DNA from: Kuschelorhynchus macadamiae
Taxonomy: Eukaryota; Arthropoda; Insecta; Coleoptera; Curculionidae
Direction: 5' to 3'
Length of the DNA stretch: 64,000 nt
NCBI GenBank assembly: GCA_030620095.1
Contig: JAUTXW010001311.1
Location: 1-64,000, forward strand
Under the pieces are notes generated by a model. The model did not search any database. It saw only the letters and a list, made by a program, of their open reading frames with translations, and was not told the origin of the DNA. The number at the start of each line of letters is the position of its first letter. Within the stretch, counting starts at the first letter, position 1. The translations under genes were made by a program, and so were the position numbers. This document shows positions 41,591-53,700 of this stretch, in pieces.

Positions 41591-42960
41591 CTATATCGTT
41601 CGAGAATGCTTATTCTCTTCTTCAGTACCCTTCTGAATTAAGAACAAAGAAATTCATAAGTTAAGAAATTGCTTATAAATTTTAGTATAAATTTTACCAA
41701 AGTGAGTTAAAATTAAACAAATCCATTACATAACATATTATACGCGCTAATAAAGAACTTAAATTACTTGATGTAAGGGACGACACACTTAAACACTAAA
41801 GCCAATGATGTGATTTATTTTTAAGTTTTAGATAACATGGTTTAAAACTACACAAACTAATGCAGAGAAGTAAGAAGAAAAAGACTTTTTAATATGTTTA
41901 TTTCTATCGATCGGTTTCTACGGAAAGCTGCGGCTTAAGGCCCAAAGTGGGGATGATTTTCTTATCAGCTATAACGTCAAGAAATCTATTAAACAAAAAC
42001 CAAACGGAAATAGAAACAATAGGGATACTAAATTGTAACGTAGTTCATTATATGCATGTTATATAATACCAACAGTTGACCTATATATATAATCTCGATT
42101 GATAGCAATCTGGACTAGGTCAAAAACAGCGTGGGAGGCCCGTATTTAGTTAAAAAGAAAGAAATTGATCATTAAGCTCTAGATAGCGCCAATTTACAAT
42201 TACATTATTGATTATTAATTTTATTTTGTTAGATATCAAAATTTGGTTTTTTTTGTTCGTTGGTAACGATTGAAGACCAATTAGGATGTTATGTAACGCT
42301 GTTATACGTTAAAGTTCTTAAACCCAATTCAAAAAACCGTTCAATGACACAAACCAAAAATTGACAACTGATTTGTTGCTTTTTTGGCGAATAAGTGGTA
42401 GTAAATAAAAACAAAGAATTATTTTATATCTCGCTGAAACAATTAAAGAAAAAAATTATTAATAGTGGTTTCATATGGTACGTTATGAAAGAGATGAGTG
42501 TAGCAAGACTTTTAAAGGCCATCATGTGCTTGAGAGGCAAATCGTTAAATTTCCAGACCGAAGAACAAGACAGTTTTTCAGTATCGCAATCGCTTTTATG
42601 TGAAGTTATGAGGCCAATGAGATTTCTAGAAGTTCGGCCTACATTGACTTTATTACAATTTAAACATGGGATTTTATAAACTATATTCCAATTTTCTTTT
42701 GTAGTTAAAGGAGATTTAGTTCTCGTATAAAATGTGGAAATAGTTTTTGTTTTTTTAAATGCAAATTCAATATCTATCTCCCTGACTAGTGAATATGTCT
42801 GTGATTTTAAAAATTAGATCTTTAATAAAAGGTAATGAGCAAAAATGTGAATTTAAGGAATCCATCTGGTATAGAATATTAGTCAGAGCTAACATAGTGT
42901 TCTGAAAAGCTAATGTTTGTAATGGCTAGGTTGACTAGCTTCTTGGAAAATGTTCTCAGG
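41560..42960 (-). pseudogene. decayed Penelope-like element, 3' part
   Basis: On the minus strand at about 42660-42530, pieces such as NVGRTSRNLIG and ITSHKSDCD match the GIY-YIG domain of the copy at 22886-24724 (IYVGETSRNLSG, ITSHKSDCR). The 3' tail at 41597-41628 carries the same hairpin module type. The upstream part to about 42960 is unreadable. The rightward 94-residue frame over this place (42395-42679) is a shadow. Confidence 0.6.
41597..41628 (-). ncRNA. hammerhead-like hairpin module
   Basis: The minus strand reads CTGAAGAA, then a 6-bp perfect stem GAGAAT/ATTCTC with loop AAGC, then GAACG. CTGAAGA satisfies the CUGANGA core; the second box is GAAC rather than GAAA. It sits in the 3' tail of a Penelope-like remnant. 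Activity unknown. Confidence 0.35.
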
Positions 42961-43270
42961 TATATTGTATCTAGTGTTATATAAAAATTTATATTTACAG
43001 AATAAGAATTTTCTACCAAATTACTCTTTAAACGTTTAAGGCTGCTCTCTCGAAAGTCAGGGTGAGTTAGTTTGACTGCTTTTTTTTCATCCCAATATTA
43101 GATTTATTTTTATATTTTCGGCCTTAATACGCACGATCACATTTTTCTTGAGACTTGATATTATGTGGTCATTTCATCATCTAAAATTTTATTTGCGGTT
43201 TATTGACTATGGTAAATAGGTTAGAAATTCTTAACATACATTTCGGATAAATGCAGTATTTCTTTATATA
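42961..43270. other. no gene recognised
   Basis: AT-rich DNA between the Penelope-like remnant and the left end of the mariner-like nest. Confidence 0.4.
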
Positions 43271-43698
43271 GGGTGACAATTTAAAAACTTGAAATGGTCA
43301 TATCTTAGGAAGGAAAAACACAAATGCACAAGTATCATCATTCAGGTTTTAATATATGGACGAAAGTTTAAAGTGTAAATAGTATTTTGCTGAGACTTGA
43401 TAAATATATCAATTATTTTATTAAATGTTGAAGATATTTTGTCGCCCAATATCTTAGAATTTAAAATTCTCCAGGTTGATATTATCTATACAGGGTGACA
43501 ATTTAAAAACTTGAAATGGCCATATCTTAGGAAGGAAAAACTTAATCAAAAAACGCTCAAAACACTTTCTATAAAATGAAGAGCGAACAAATAAAAGCGT
43601 ATTATTCGACCCTTATCTGTAACCCTTTGGGCAGGGTGAGATACACCCCTAAAATCCTAAATAGAAAAAGGGGTCGAGTGATACATCATCTTAAAGCT

Positions 43699-46592
43699 TA
43701 TGGCGTAAAGTCCCTATGAACTTACCAATACATGCGAACGGCAGCCGGTCATCTTTTCGGAGAGCTGTAGGTCGCAGGTTCTCGGGTACACCTTACGAAA
43801 TTAAAATGGGCGCCACCTAATTGACTGTGACTCAATTAGGAAGAAATCTATATCGATATTTAAATGCAGACAAAATAAATATTTGGAGGGCTTTTCAATA
43901 AAACACTATATAAAGTACAGACTGTCAAATTTTAATGATACCTTGATCCTTTGTTTTTTTTATGAGTTGTTTTATAAAATAATTTTTAACATGTGAAATT
44001 TAGCTAACATTCAAAAATTCAATTGACATTAAGATATAAAAAAAATAAATCAAGAAAATGTAAAATATATATAAAATATATCAAATATGTGAAATGTGAT
44101 AGAACGTTATTACCATTATATCATCAACCTGTGAACATCTGGCGAAATGTCATGACGCAAATATGTAAATATGAAAATTAAATTAAATAGCGCAGAGGGA
44201 ATCAAAAATTCATGAATTTTCTTTTACCACACTGCCGCAAGGAAAAAGTTATTTTTTTCAAAGTATAAAGTATAAAGTATTTCGCCAAGGTTGTTTTACA
44301 AAAAATAGGTTATGTATAATAGCAGAAATATATAATTTCTGCAGGTGCGAAACGGCCTACTAGAAGAATTGCTTTCGATTATGTCACAGGGTACGCTCCT
44401 GCGATCATGATTTCTGAGCCTCATCAGGCAGGCTTGTACCCAGGGAGATCTGAAATAACAGATTGCTCGATATGACAAAATCGAAAACGAAACGTCTATC
44501 ATACTGAAACAGTACTATAAGCTAAATGTAACACTTACCACCACCTATTGGGGCTCCGGTGATTTCCGGCTGCAAACCCATAGGTAATTTAAAAAGCATG
44601 CACTAGCACCATCATGCGGAGAGTAGATACTAAAAATCGATAAAAATGCGCTCTCACACATCTTCGTTTTCGATTTTGTCATATCGAGCAATCTGTTATT
44701 TCAGATCTCCCTGGGTACAAGCCTGCCTGATAAGGGTAGAGGCCCAGAAATCATGATCGCAGGAGCGTACCCTGTGACATAATCGAAAGCAATTCTTCTA
44801 GTAGGCCGTTTCGCACCTGCAGAAATTATATATTTCTGCTATTATACATATATCTTTTCCGGCCAAGAACTTTTGATAAAGATGTGTGGGAGCGCATTTT
44901 TATCGATTTTTAGTAAAAAATAGGTTACTTACTTCCTTTCTGCTACCTTATGCAAAATTTATAAATATAAAAATTAAGAATTAATTCCTCGTACTCTTAC
45001 AGGAAGGAACTCCAAAACCATTGTAGAACTCTTGGTTTATGTACCCCAAAAATTACACCATAAACTTGTAACTATATCCCCAAACCATATATTGAATTCT
45101 TAACCTGAAACCCTGCAAACGATTGTTTGTCTTAAAATAAAATCGACATGGAATGTGCAAAAACAAGTTATTTACAACACAACTATTCAAAGACATTGCC
45201 TTACCTCTAGTCATCTAGAGGGCTCCTTCGACGTCAACCGTCACCAATAAAGGGAATTTCCAGACATCTAGAAAAGCTTCTCGAGGACCGACAGCCAAAA
45301 CAAAATTCAGGACGCCATTATGTTTATAAAAGATAATTGCGAATTAGCTCACAGCAGGAAACTAATTTGAAAATCGATTTACCACGTGGTTGATCAAATG
45401 TGGAACCAAACAAAACGGGACCAAATTTAGGGCCAGATGATGTCCATAAATAGGCCTTAGGCTTTCAACAGCACTGCACTTTAAAATACATTACTTATGA
45501 CATACTTTCAGTACTTTAAAAAATTGGTTTATTAAGGCTCTTTTATAAAGCCGGACACATGTTGCACCTCTAAGGAGAGCCAATAGAAAGGGGCGAGAAA
45601 ATCAGCTTCAGAAAATTCGAAGAAGTTTGACATTCATTCTTCCTCACTTCAAACTTATGCCAATCTAATGCCATAAAATAAAATAATAATTACAGTGGAG
45701 TCCACTGCTGGCGCCACTAGTATAAGGGAGTAACAACCCGATAATATTCGGTGTCCTCCGAATAGAGCTGGCGAACTGCCCCTGAGCAGAACCAAAATCG
45801 TAACTGAAATACAAAAACCAGACATTGTCAAAGCTGGCTGGATGCCGAAAAATAAGAACCCAATGAAACCATAGTGACAGAAGAGAAAGGCAGGCAAATT
45901 CCGAATATTTGTAAACAAAAATACTTTACAAAATGTAATCCAATGAATTATGAATAAAACATATTGAGGTATGTAAAATATAATTTACATAAAAGTCTTG
46001 ATATTTTAATGGTTATATTTAACTGCAAATTATAATGTTCAATTTTGTTTCAGATTACTAATGGGCTTAAAATAATGAAAAACCATCAGCAAAATGTCTG
46101 TTTAACATTCCACACCAAGCAAACATAAAGAAAAGCAGCTTGGACAAATGAAAACAAAAAGTTATATAAACTGAAACTTTCTAATAGTTCAAGTGTTCTC
46201 AAAGTGTTAAATTGATATGTTACAAGAAAGAAGAAAATAAATATGTTTATCATAATTCACGTGAGTGAAATGGACTGAAAGAAGAAATCAAAAAAACAGA
46301 ATATTTTATTGTAAATATCAAAAAAATTGTTATTTACAATAATAAAGAAGGCCAGTATCTTACTAACTAAAACTAATTATATATTCAAAATATGTCACTT
46401 TCAATAGTAACACCCTATTAATAAAGATTCTATTAACTTTCTTTTATAAAGTGTATGATATGTAAATTTGGAAAAATCCAACTCGTAGAGTTATTCGACA
46501 GGATGGTGATAGAACACTGTGTGAAAATCAGTAACTATATAACTTAGTGTTACTATAAACTAAATAATTATACATACATTTGAAAATGTTAT
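43699..46592. mobile_element. 2.9-kb insertion in the left inverted arm, type unknown
   Basis: The left arm runs up to ...CATCATCTTAAAGCT at 43698 and resumes at 46593 with AAGCTCTTGAAAAATG, exactly as the intact right arm reads when inverted. AAGCT is present on both sides (43694-43698, 46593-46597), which fits a 5-bp target duplication. No coding gene, LTR or inverted end was recognised inside; a palindromic insertion at 44300-44927 is nested in it. Confidence 0.65.
44300..44927. mobile_element. palindromic foldback insertion with 13-bp flanking direct repeats
   Basis: Arms 44311-44491 and 44663-44850 are inverted copies of each other (about 180 bp, small indels). A second inverted pair, ACTAAAAATCGATAAAAATGCGCTC (44631) and GAGCGCATTTTTATCGATTTTTAGT (to 44914), encloses the right arm. 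The direct repeat AAAAAATAGGTTA flanks the whole (44300-44312 and 44915-44927). The spacer 44492-44662 is more GC-rich. Confidence 0.75.
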
Positions 46593-46707
46593 AAGCTCTT
46601 GAAAAATGCTTTCCAATGGTACCTTAGAATGCTGTTTTTCGTGAAATTCTTCTGTATTTATTAAAGGAAACAATAAATTAAAACACAATTGTGAAATTTT
46701 TTATAAT

Positions 46708-47758
46708 TATTTAATTAAATGTTCAAAATGGTTCCCGTTGTTTTGAAGACAATGTTCCAATTCTTCGCGTACATTTGCAAATGTTTCTCCTGAACTATCC
46801 TGTCCTTGAGTTGCTCTATTGACTCAGGTTGCGTTTTAAACACCACAGATTTAAGGTGATAAAAAGATGTCAAGAGGTGTTAGGTCTGGGGATCTAGGTG
46901 GCCATTCAACAGGACCTCTTCTTCCAATCCACTGATCGGGATAATTATCATCCAACCATTGCCTGACGGGAACTGCATAATGAGGAGGTGCCCCATCCTG
47001 TTGAAAATGTAGTAAGCGTTCTTCTAATGCTAAATTTCCTTGTATGTCCCTCTGATTTTCTAATTCCCGCACTATTAGTGGTTCAATAGACGTCTGTAGC
47101 ATTTCAGCATACATGTCAGCCATTTAAATTCCCTTTTATAAATATTGGGCCAATAATTACGTCTCCCAATATACCAGCCCAAACATTGATTTTCTGGGGG
47201 TACTGGGTATGCCCTTCTCTAAATACGTGTGGGTTCTCGTCATTCCAATAACGACAGTTTTGCTTATTAACATGTCCATTCAAATAAAAGGTACATTCAT
47301 CACTGAAACAAATATTTTAACTAGTCGAGGTTCTGCCGTAATTCTAGCTGTCATTATTTCACAAAACTGGATTCTTCTATCCGGGTCGTCGTCACCAAGT
47401 TCTTGCAGTATGCGCAGTTTATAGCGATGAAACTTATGAAATTTAAGTACCTTTCTTATTGTTTCACGAGATAAGCCAGTTGCTACAGCTGCTTGGCGAG
47501 TTGATAAAATTGAATTTTTTGCAAACTGCCACAGAACTTCAATTTACGCTGCTTCGTCAACTAGTCTCGGTTGATTTCTCTTTTTCTCGCGACAGAGCCA
47601 GTTTCTTCAAATTTGGCTACTAGTTGGCGAACATACTCCGGACTTACATTTTGACCCGGATGCCTTTCATTAAATCTTTGGGCTGTCCTTAAGAAACATT
47701 AATCCTGAGAACCATAAATGAAAATCATTTCTACACGTTCAGCTGTGTTGTACAACAT
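46708..47758 (-). pseudogene. mariner-like DDE transposase, broken
   Basis: Reading leftward from ATG at 47758: MLYNTAERVEMIFIYGSQD, ERHPGQNVSPEYVRQLVAKF, AAVATGLSRETIRKVLKFHK and YKLRILQELGDDDPDRRIQF form the helix-turn-helix N-terminus. The catalytic half at 46851-47123 shows LHFQQDGAPPHYAVPVRQWL and WPPRSPDLTPLDIFL. The first Asp region (47290-47330) is frame-shifted. The C-terminus ends near 46708 with an HFEHLIK-like word. It is related to, but clearly distinct from, the transposase at 20397-21435. Confidence 0.8.
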
Positions 47759-48444
47759 TATTTAAGATTTATTTTCGTTTAAACTGAACCAAAAGTCAAC
47801 TGTTAAAATATCACTACTAATAGTACAAGTTACTTTTAAAGTAAATATTGTAATAATAAAATGCGAATATTCATAAACAAATAAAATACCAGGCTTAAAA
47901 TGTTTAGAATTCTTAAGAGACATGCCAGGATATCGGTACGAATCATTTTGAACATTTACTTAAATAAAGATAAAAATGTTCAAAACTGTGTTTTTATTTA
48001 TTGTTTCCTTTAATAAATACAGAAGAAAAGTTGCATTCTGTAGTATCGTTGAAAATCATTTTTCAAGAGCTTTAAGATGATGTATCACTCGACCCCCCTT
48101 TCTATTTAAGATTTTAGGGGTGTATCTCACCCTGCCCAAGGGGTTATAGATGAGGGTCGAATAATACGCTTTTATTTGTTCCCTCTTCATTTCATAGAAA
48201 GTGTTTTGAGCGTTTTTTGATTAAGTTTTTTCCTCCCTAAGATATGGCCATTTCAAATTTTTAAATTGTCACCCTGTATAGATAACATCAACCTGGAGAA
48301 TTTTAAATTCTAAGATATTGGGCGACAAAATATCTTCAACATTTCATAAAATAACTGATATATTTATCAAGTCTCAGCAAAATACTATTTACACTTTAAA
48401 CTTTCGTCCATATATTAAAACCTGAATGGTGATACTTGTGCATT

Positions 48445-48990
48445 ATCGTTATTTTGTATTTAGCTTTAAAAAAGCTCAACCCCTAATGGCAAAATCTAAA
48501 GCAATAAAGAGGCGCTCTTCCGAACTAGCACAAGAAACGCATCGTACTCGGTCCCCGACTCAAACATGTAAATTCAAGTCGGGCAAATGTTAATTTAATG
48601 TGCTTTAATCGAGCGTGCACAAAAAAAAAACAAATGACACGAAAAAATGTTAATGGAGTGTGGCCATTAGAGAGTGTCCCGTGACCGAATTAATTGTCGA
48701 CGTACGAGAGTTAAAATTATGCGTATCATTTAACAAAAGCGAATGGCTGACTGCGGAAGCAAATTAAAATTGTAAGAACAGAGTATGGGGAAATATATTG
48801 ATATTAAATTTCTTATATTATTAGGTTTAATGTTTTTAAAAAGCAATTTTCGTCTTTTTGACCTAGTTTATGGTGGATGTAGGTCAATTAATTTACATAA
48901 AAATATCTGGGTGGTAATTTGGAACTAAACACTTACTCAAGTGATCTAGATAAGAAATAACTTCTAATATTAGTACCAGCAGTATAAATC
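48445..48990. other. no gene recognised
   Basis: A somewhat less AT-rich stretch (48480-48730) with no open frame of note. Nothing recognised. Confidence 0.4.
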
Positions 48991-51550
48991 TACTACCATC
49001 TAGGCACCAACAAGTTGCTCGACGAGGAACAAAAGGGAAGCAGGAAAGGATTAAGAGGATGCAAAGAAGAGCTTATAATTGACGCAGTGATAACGGAACA
49101 TGAAAGACGCACCAAAGGTTCTTTGCACACGGAATACTTAGATTACCAAAAAGCGTTCGACATCGTACTACATTCATGGCTGACAGAAGTACTAAAGCTA
49201 TTTAAAATAGAAAACCAAATTTCTAGTTTCCTTTTAACACGCAACAACGGAAGACCAACTTGATGGTTAACACACTCAAAGGTGCGTTCAGTGCGGGTGT
49301 TCAAGCGAGGAATATTTCAGGGTGATGCCCTCGGCCCTTTCTGGTTTGACTTAGCCTTAAGGCCCCTAAAATCCGTATTAAACCAACAAATGATGCAGCT
49401 TACCCCGGTCGAAGAGGCCAATAAGTCATTATGGTACAGTTAGCGTCAGATAAATCCGTACGGTGTTAAATGAGTATAACCTCATTTTATGATATTTTGG
49501 TAATACGGACTTTATTTTTACCTGTTACCTAGGTTACAACCATCCGGATTGGGTGGTTTTAAAGGTATATTAAGGTTTATTACTTAACTAAAGGATTTGT
49601 TTTATATTACGTTACTTTCAAAGATATATATTAAATTCACTAAAACCAAAATTAGCATACAATTTCAACTTTTGGAGAAATAAAAAAAACCTGGGACCTT
49701 ATCTAACTGACTCTGACTGAAAAACGGCTACTAATTTGTTAGTTTTGAGTGTAATTTGCATCGTACCAAGAATTTGGAGGTCAGTAGACCCGAATTTACC
49801 AATTACGAGTAGACTGAAATACTTTTTCGTCAAAAAATATCACCTTTCCAAAAATCTTCATTTTGCGGCAAATATTCTAAAGCAAACCCGAACCCTTTGT
49901 TCTTTATGACTGGACTTTAAGAAAGGGTTTGGTGCAGCTGCTCTATTTTCATATGTTGGAACATTGTATTATATTATCTTTTACGATTCATATGATTCGC
50001 TGAACAATGGTCTTAGCTATACCAAAATAATTGGCAACTCTCCCGAGGCACCACCCTTATTCTATTAGTGTAATTATGCCAGTTTTTGTAGCAATTCTTA
50101 AATGTGGCATATTTTATGCTATTATTTTACACTAGACAAAGCAAGACTGACATAAAAAATCAATAAACTTCAATAATTAATCATGTGCTGTTATAACTGT
50201 CAAATGCGAAAGGTAATTCAGGTAAATAAAAAAAGACGAAGTACAATTTACAATAAAGCAATTCAGCCGTACGGATTTATCTGTCGCCAACTGTAAATGG
50301 ACGTTAAAACTGTATGCAACATACTCTACATACAATCTTTTATCATGTGTTGGACGCTTTAGCTGTTACATTGGGATGAAGTTTGGGTTGGAAAAATGTA
50401 GGGCTATTGGAATGAAGAAAGGTAAATGGGCCCATCACAGAAGGTATGAAATTAACAAAAACCAGGGTATAGTAGAAGGTATAGAATCGGAAGAACAATA
50501 CAGTTATTTGGGGTACCTACAGAAGAGAGGCATAGATCATCAAAATTTCAAGAAAATTGTATTAAAAATTACCTGAAAGGGCTCCCCTTGATAGTACGCT
50601 CTAAGATTTCTGGCAGAAATATGGGCAATGTGGTAAACACATTTGCAACTTACAGTTTTGCAGTAATCTTGAAGACCAAACTGGGTGGCAGAGGTATCCT
50701 GGATATGGTTGCTCGCCACAACAAGCATGTTGAAAATCTAAGAAAGTATTTCTACAGCAAGAAACACCAAAGTGGCAAATATCAAGCAGTCATACTTTCA
50801 GATAAAAAGGCCACTCCTCTTAGGCTTGCTGAATGATGAACATACAACCCTCTAGCAGAAACACTGACACCCGTGCAACTAATGAGGCCATGGCGCAGTA
50901 AACCTCACTATGGAAAATATGTGGTTACACTTGATAGCGACGCTATCGATTCTTTAGCCTCAACCGCTTACTTGCGGCACGGCATGGCAGTCTGTTTGCT
51001 AAAACCGAGAATTTTATGGCAGCCGTCGAAGACTAGGTTATAGCTACAAGATTATATAAGCGAAGCAACCTAGAGGAACAGCTCGAACAGGTTAAGTGTC
51101 GTATATTGTATGCAATTAATATGATAAATACCTTGACACTTGTGCTTGCACCTCAATATTATCTGGAGAGGCATAATAGAGTCAGAAAGATTATCCACCC
51201 GAAACTCAGGGAAAAGTACATGGGATTGACCGCGACACTCCCATACTATCAATAGAAACTAACCTCAGTGTGCGAGGATGCAAGTGTTAAACTCTACTGG
51301 AACCGTAAAATAATAACGGATACTCCTATCCCGAATAATATCCCGGATCTTAATTACCTTGAAGGATGAAAATAAAACCTTTATTGTGGACTTCGCAGTA
51401 TCACTACTTCCAAAGATAACCAAGACCTACAGTGAAAAAATTAATAAGTGCTAACCACTAGCAGATTAGATCCGACAAACGTAGAACATTGAGTCAGTTG
51501 TTGTGCCGATAGTTGTTGGTACTACCGGGTAAGTGAAACTACACAAGAGT
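48990..51550 (+). pseudogene. LINE (non-LTR) reverse transcriptase, interrupted by a Tc1-like insertion
   Basis: At 49015-49436 the reverse transcriptase reads DEEQKGSRKGLRGCKEELII, YLDYQKAFDIVLHSWLTEVL, then GIFQGDALGPFWFDLALRPL after frame changes. After the insertion (49437-50293) it resumes with MKFGLEKCRAIGMKKGKW, EEQYSYLGYLQKRGIDHQNF and later TKLGGRGILDMVARHNKHVE (to 50836 and beyond in pieces). This is the order of a type-1 LINE reverse transcriptase and thumb region, like R2/Dong-type annotations in insects. The YxDD box is missing. Dead copy. Confidence 0.8.
49437..50293 (-). mobile_element. 857-bp deleted Tc1-like element inside the LINE
   Basis: Ends CAGTTAGCGTCAGATAAATCCGTACGG and the inverse CAGTTGGCGACAGATAAATCCGTACGG, flanked by TA (49435-49436, 50294-50295). 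On the minus strand the words GRVANYFGIAKTIVQRII (helix-turn-helix) and VIFFDEKVFQS followed by PPNSWYDANY (around the first catalytic Asp) mark a Tc1-like transposase; the rest is deleted. The LINE coding resumes on the other side. Confidence 0.85.
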
Positions 51551-51639
51551 GCCCAAAATTTCGAAAACAGAAAAATAAAAATTCCTTAGAGAGAAACACC
51601 AAAAAACAGAGATAACAGTGAACCGACATCGGCCTACTT

Positions 51640-52165
51640 CCTAGGAAATAGGAAAAGTGGGATCACGAAAAATCAAGGATATAAAGAAACGAAGAAAAAT
51701 ATTTGAAAGAGACTGTCAAAGACAAGCCTTGAAGGCTAAGAGCGCAAGATTATGTCGCTACAATGAATTGGCAAAAGGAAAGAAGTAGAACAAAGATTTT
51801 TTAACGAACCCAAAGACTTTCTTCGAAAACTTAAATAAATACGCAACTGCAACTCAAGAAACCTTTGATAGCGAAAATGTTCTCACGTATTGCAAGAACT
51901 TGTGGCCAAACAAGAAAGATTATAAAAAGAATGGTAGGTGGCTCCCAGAGATACAAAGATCGATTCAGAAAACCATAACAATGGAAGATAGTACAGTCAA
52001 GACTGACGAGATATCAAATATAACTCCAAGGATGCCTAACTGGAAATCACAGGGCGTAGATGAGATCCAAAATTTCTGGTTGAAGAAGCTTACATCCTCA
52101 CATGCGACTCTAGCGCTAGCATTCAACAAATCACTAAGAGAACACTCGCGCAAATAAAAACTACA
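51640..52165 (+). pseudogene. LINE fragment, region upstream of the reverse transcriptase
   Basis: Pieces such as NELAKGKK, NPKTFFENLNKYATATQETF and KNLWPNKKDYKKNGRW lead to ISNITPRMPNWKSQGVDEIQNFWLKKLTSSH. This is the segment normally just before the palm region of the same LINE type. Because it lies downstream of the reverse transcriptase here, it must be from a second copy or a rearrangement. Confidence 0.65.
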
Positions 52166-52180
52166 CAAACTACAATAAGT

Positions 52181-52433
52181 TGAAGTAAAAAGCAATAAAA
52201 TTTGACCACAAATTTAAGCATATTTATTTTTATGAAAATACATTTTGGACCACAAATATAAAAAATTATTGCACGAAAAAAGCAAAGCGCCCCAGTACAA
52301 CGAAAGTACTTCCACTATTCTTCACTACATTGACTTATTTTTCTTACAATAAATTTATCTATCTGGGGCCCAAAATGTATGGTTATAAATTTATTTATCT
52401 GTGCTCAAATTTTATTTTTTACTTTTTACTTCA
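52181..52433. mobile_element. MITE-like element, about 250 bp
   Basis: TGAAGTAAAAAG...AATAAAATTTGACCACAAATTTAAGC...AATACATTTTGGACCAC (52181-52255) pairs with GGGCCCAAAATGTATGG...GTGCTCAAATTTTATT...CTTTTTACTTCA (about 52365-52433). The centre has no frame. Confidence 0.7.
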
Positions 52434-52567
52434 CTACATAAGAGCATAGTTTTAAAATTGTTCAATAACAGTTTTTAATATGTCGTGTTTTATTATATTA
52501 AGTGTAGGCACCTTTATTTCAAATTCGGGAAAACTTATTTTTAAGTGTAAGAATTTTCCTTCGGATC

Positions 52568-52721
52568 GACTGAAAAGTTTGAGAGGATCTAATAATTTCA
52601 ATGGAAATTAAAACTTTTAGTTGGCGAGTTATGATTTTCTTATAACACTGTCATATGATGAGTGATCCATTCACTTAAATGTCAAGTTAGAGGTGCCTGA
52701 CTTTTAAACTTTTTCAGTCAA
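52568..52721. repeat. short inverted-end repeat (154 bp)
   Basis: GACTGAAAAGTTT at 52568 pairs with AAACTTTTTCAGTC ending 52721. The middle is AT-rich. Possibly a small MITE, but the arms are short. Confidence 0.35.
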
Positions 52722-53269
52722 TAAGGATATAAATGTTTCTAAGTTTGTGTTTACTACTTAATTTAAGTAAATTTCCTCATATTGAGTATTAAGAAAAATA
52801 TGACTCTGTCCATATTTAAAGAAATTTACCGAAAAAGATATTGAGATTCTATCAAAACTAAGCATATTTTATCTGACAGTAATAAACTGTGGTCCAAATT
52901 AAATTGGAACCTTTTTAGGCTTTATTATTTTTCTTATTTTTTGACCGATTTAAAGATCTTTTGATATGTTTTAGTTGAATCATTTCTGAGTTAACCTTGA
53001 TTTCTCCAGTTATTTCTTTTTACAGGGCGCGTAAAAAATTCGAATTTTCTAAAACGTTGATTTTAAAGTCGTTGCAAAAATCAGATTCCAATATTTCTAC
53101 GATTTCATGTTAAAATATTTCACTGATTTTCGGATAATGACCAGCAACTAGAAGATTTTGATTGAATTAAATTTTAATAGTTAATTTTTAATTGCATGCG
53201 AGAGTTATTTAATGGTCTAAAAAAATCTATAAGTTTTTATTTGCTGAATTAGTTAGGTGTTCTGAAATT

Positions 53270-53700
53270 TCAAAAGAAGATACATAAAACTTGAGAGGGT
53301 GATTTATTCAGGATTACAAACATTCTATTTCGCCGCCATTTTGTTCCGCCATCTTGGATTAATATTTTTTTATTTTTACCAGTTGATTCCCAGATAGTAC
53401 TTGATTTTTGTGCAAAATTTGAGATAAATTGGTTAGTAGTTTTTTAGTAATCATTTTCTTAACATTTCACTGGGCCGCCATTTTGTTTTGCCATATTGAA
53501 TTTTTACTAAAATGTTACCAATGTTACAAATGATCCTTAATTTTTGACCAAAATTTTAAGTCAATTGACTAAGCAGTTTTTTAGCTATGCTGCGAAAAGT
53601 TAGACAGACAGACACAGAGAACGGCAGACAGAGAGACCGACAGACAGACAGACCGACAGAATTGAGAAAACATGTTTTTTGGCATTAGAAATGACGATTT
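53270..53700 (+). repeat. dispersed GCCATTTTG repeat with GACAGACAGAC tract
   Basis: Units start at about 53335 (GCCATTTTGTTCCGCCATCTTGG) and 53477 (GCCATTTTGTTTTGCC), followed by TTGACCAAAATTTTAAGTC, AGCTATGCTGCGAAAAG and a 50-bp GACAGACAGACCGACAG tract, then AAAACATGTTTTTTGGCATTAG. It is the clearest single copy of the family also seen at 11300, 31840 and 34430. Confidence 0.75.

Larger units (their letters stand above)
43271..48444 (-). mobile_element. mariner-like element with very long nested inverted ends, carrying an insertion
   Basis: The inverted repeat pairs 43330-43698 plus 46592-46684 with 48444-47986. The 48-bp end word GGGTGACAATTTAAAAACTTGAAATGG(C/T)CATATCTTAGGAAGG occurs twice on the left, at 43271 and 43493, and once inverted on the right at about 48276, preceded by TA-C. 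The right outer copy of the end is lost, since pairing stops at 48444. A 2.9-kb insertion splits the left arm. The broken transposase lies at 46708-47758. Confidence 0.82.

Noticed and set aside
42395..42679. Rightward 94-residue frame
   Set aside because: The minus strand carries Penelope-like GIY-YIG words, so this frame is its antisense.
45655..45918. Hydrophobic 87-residue leftward frame
   Set aside because: No motif, no supporting context, and it lies inside a non-coding insertion; probably chance.
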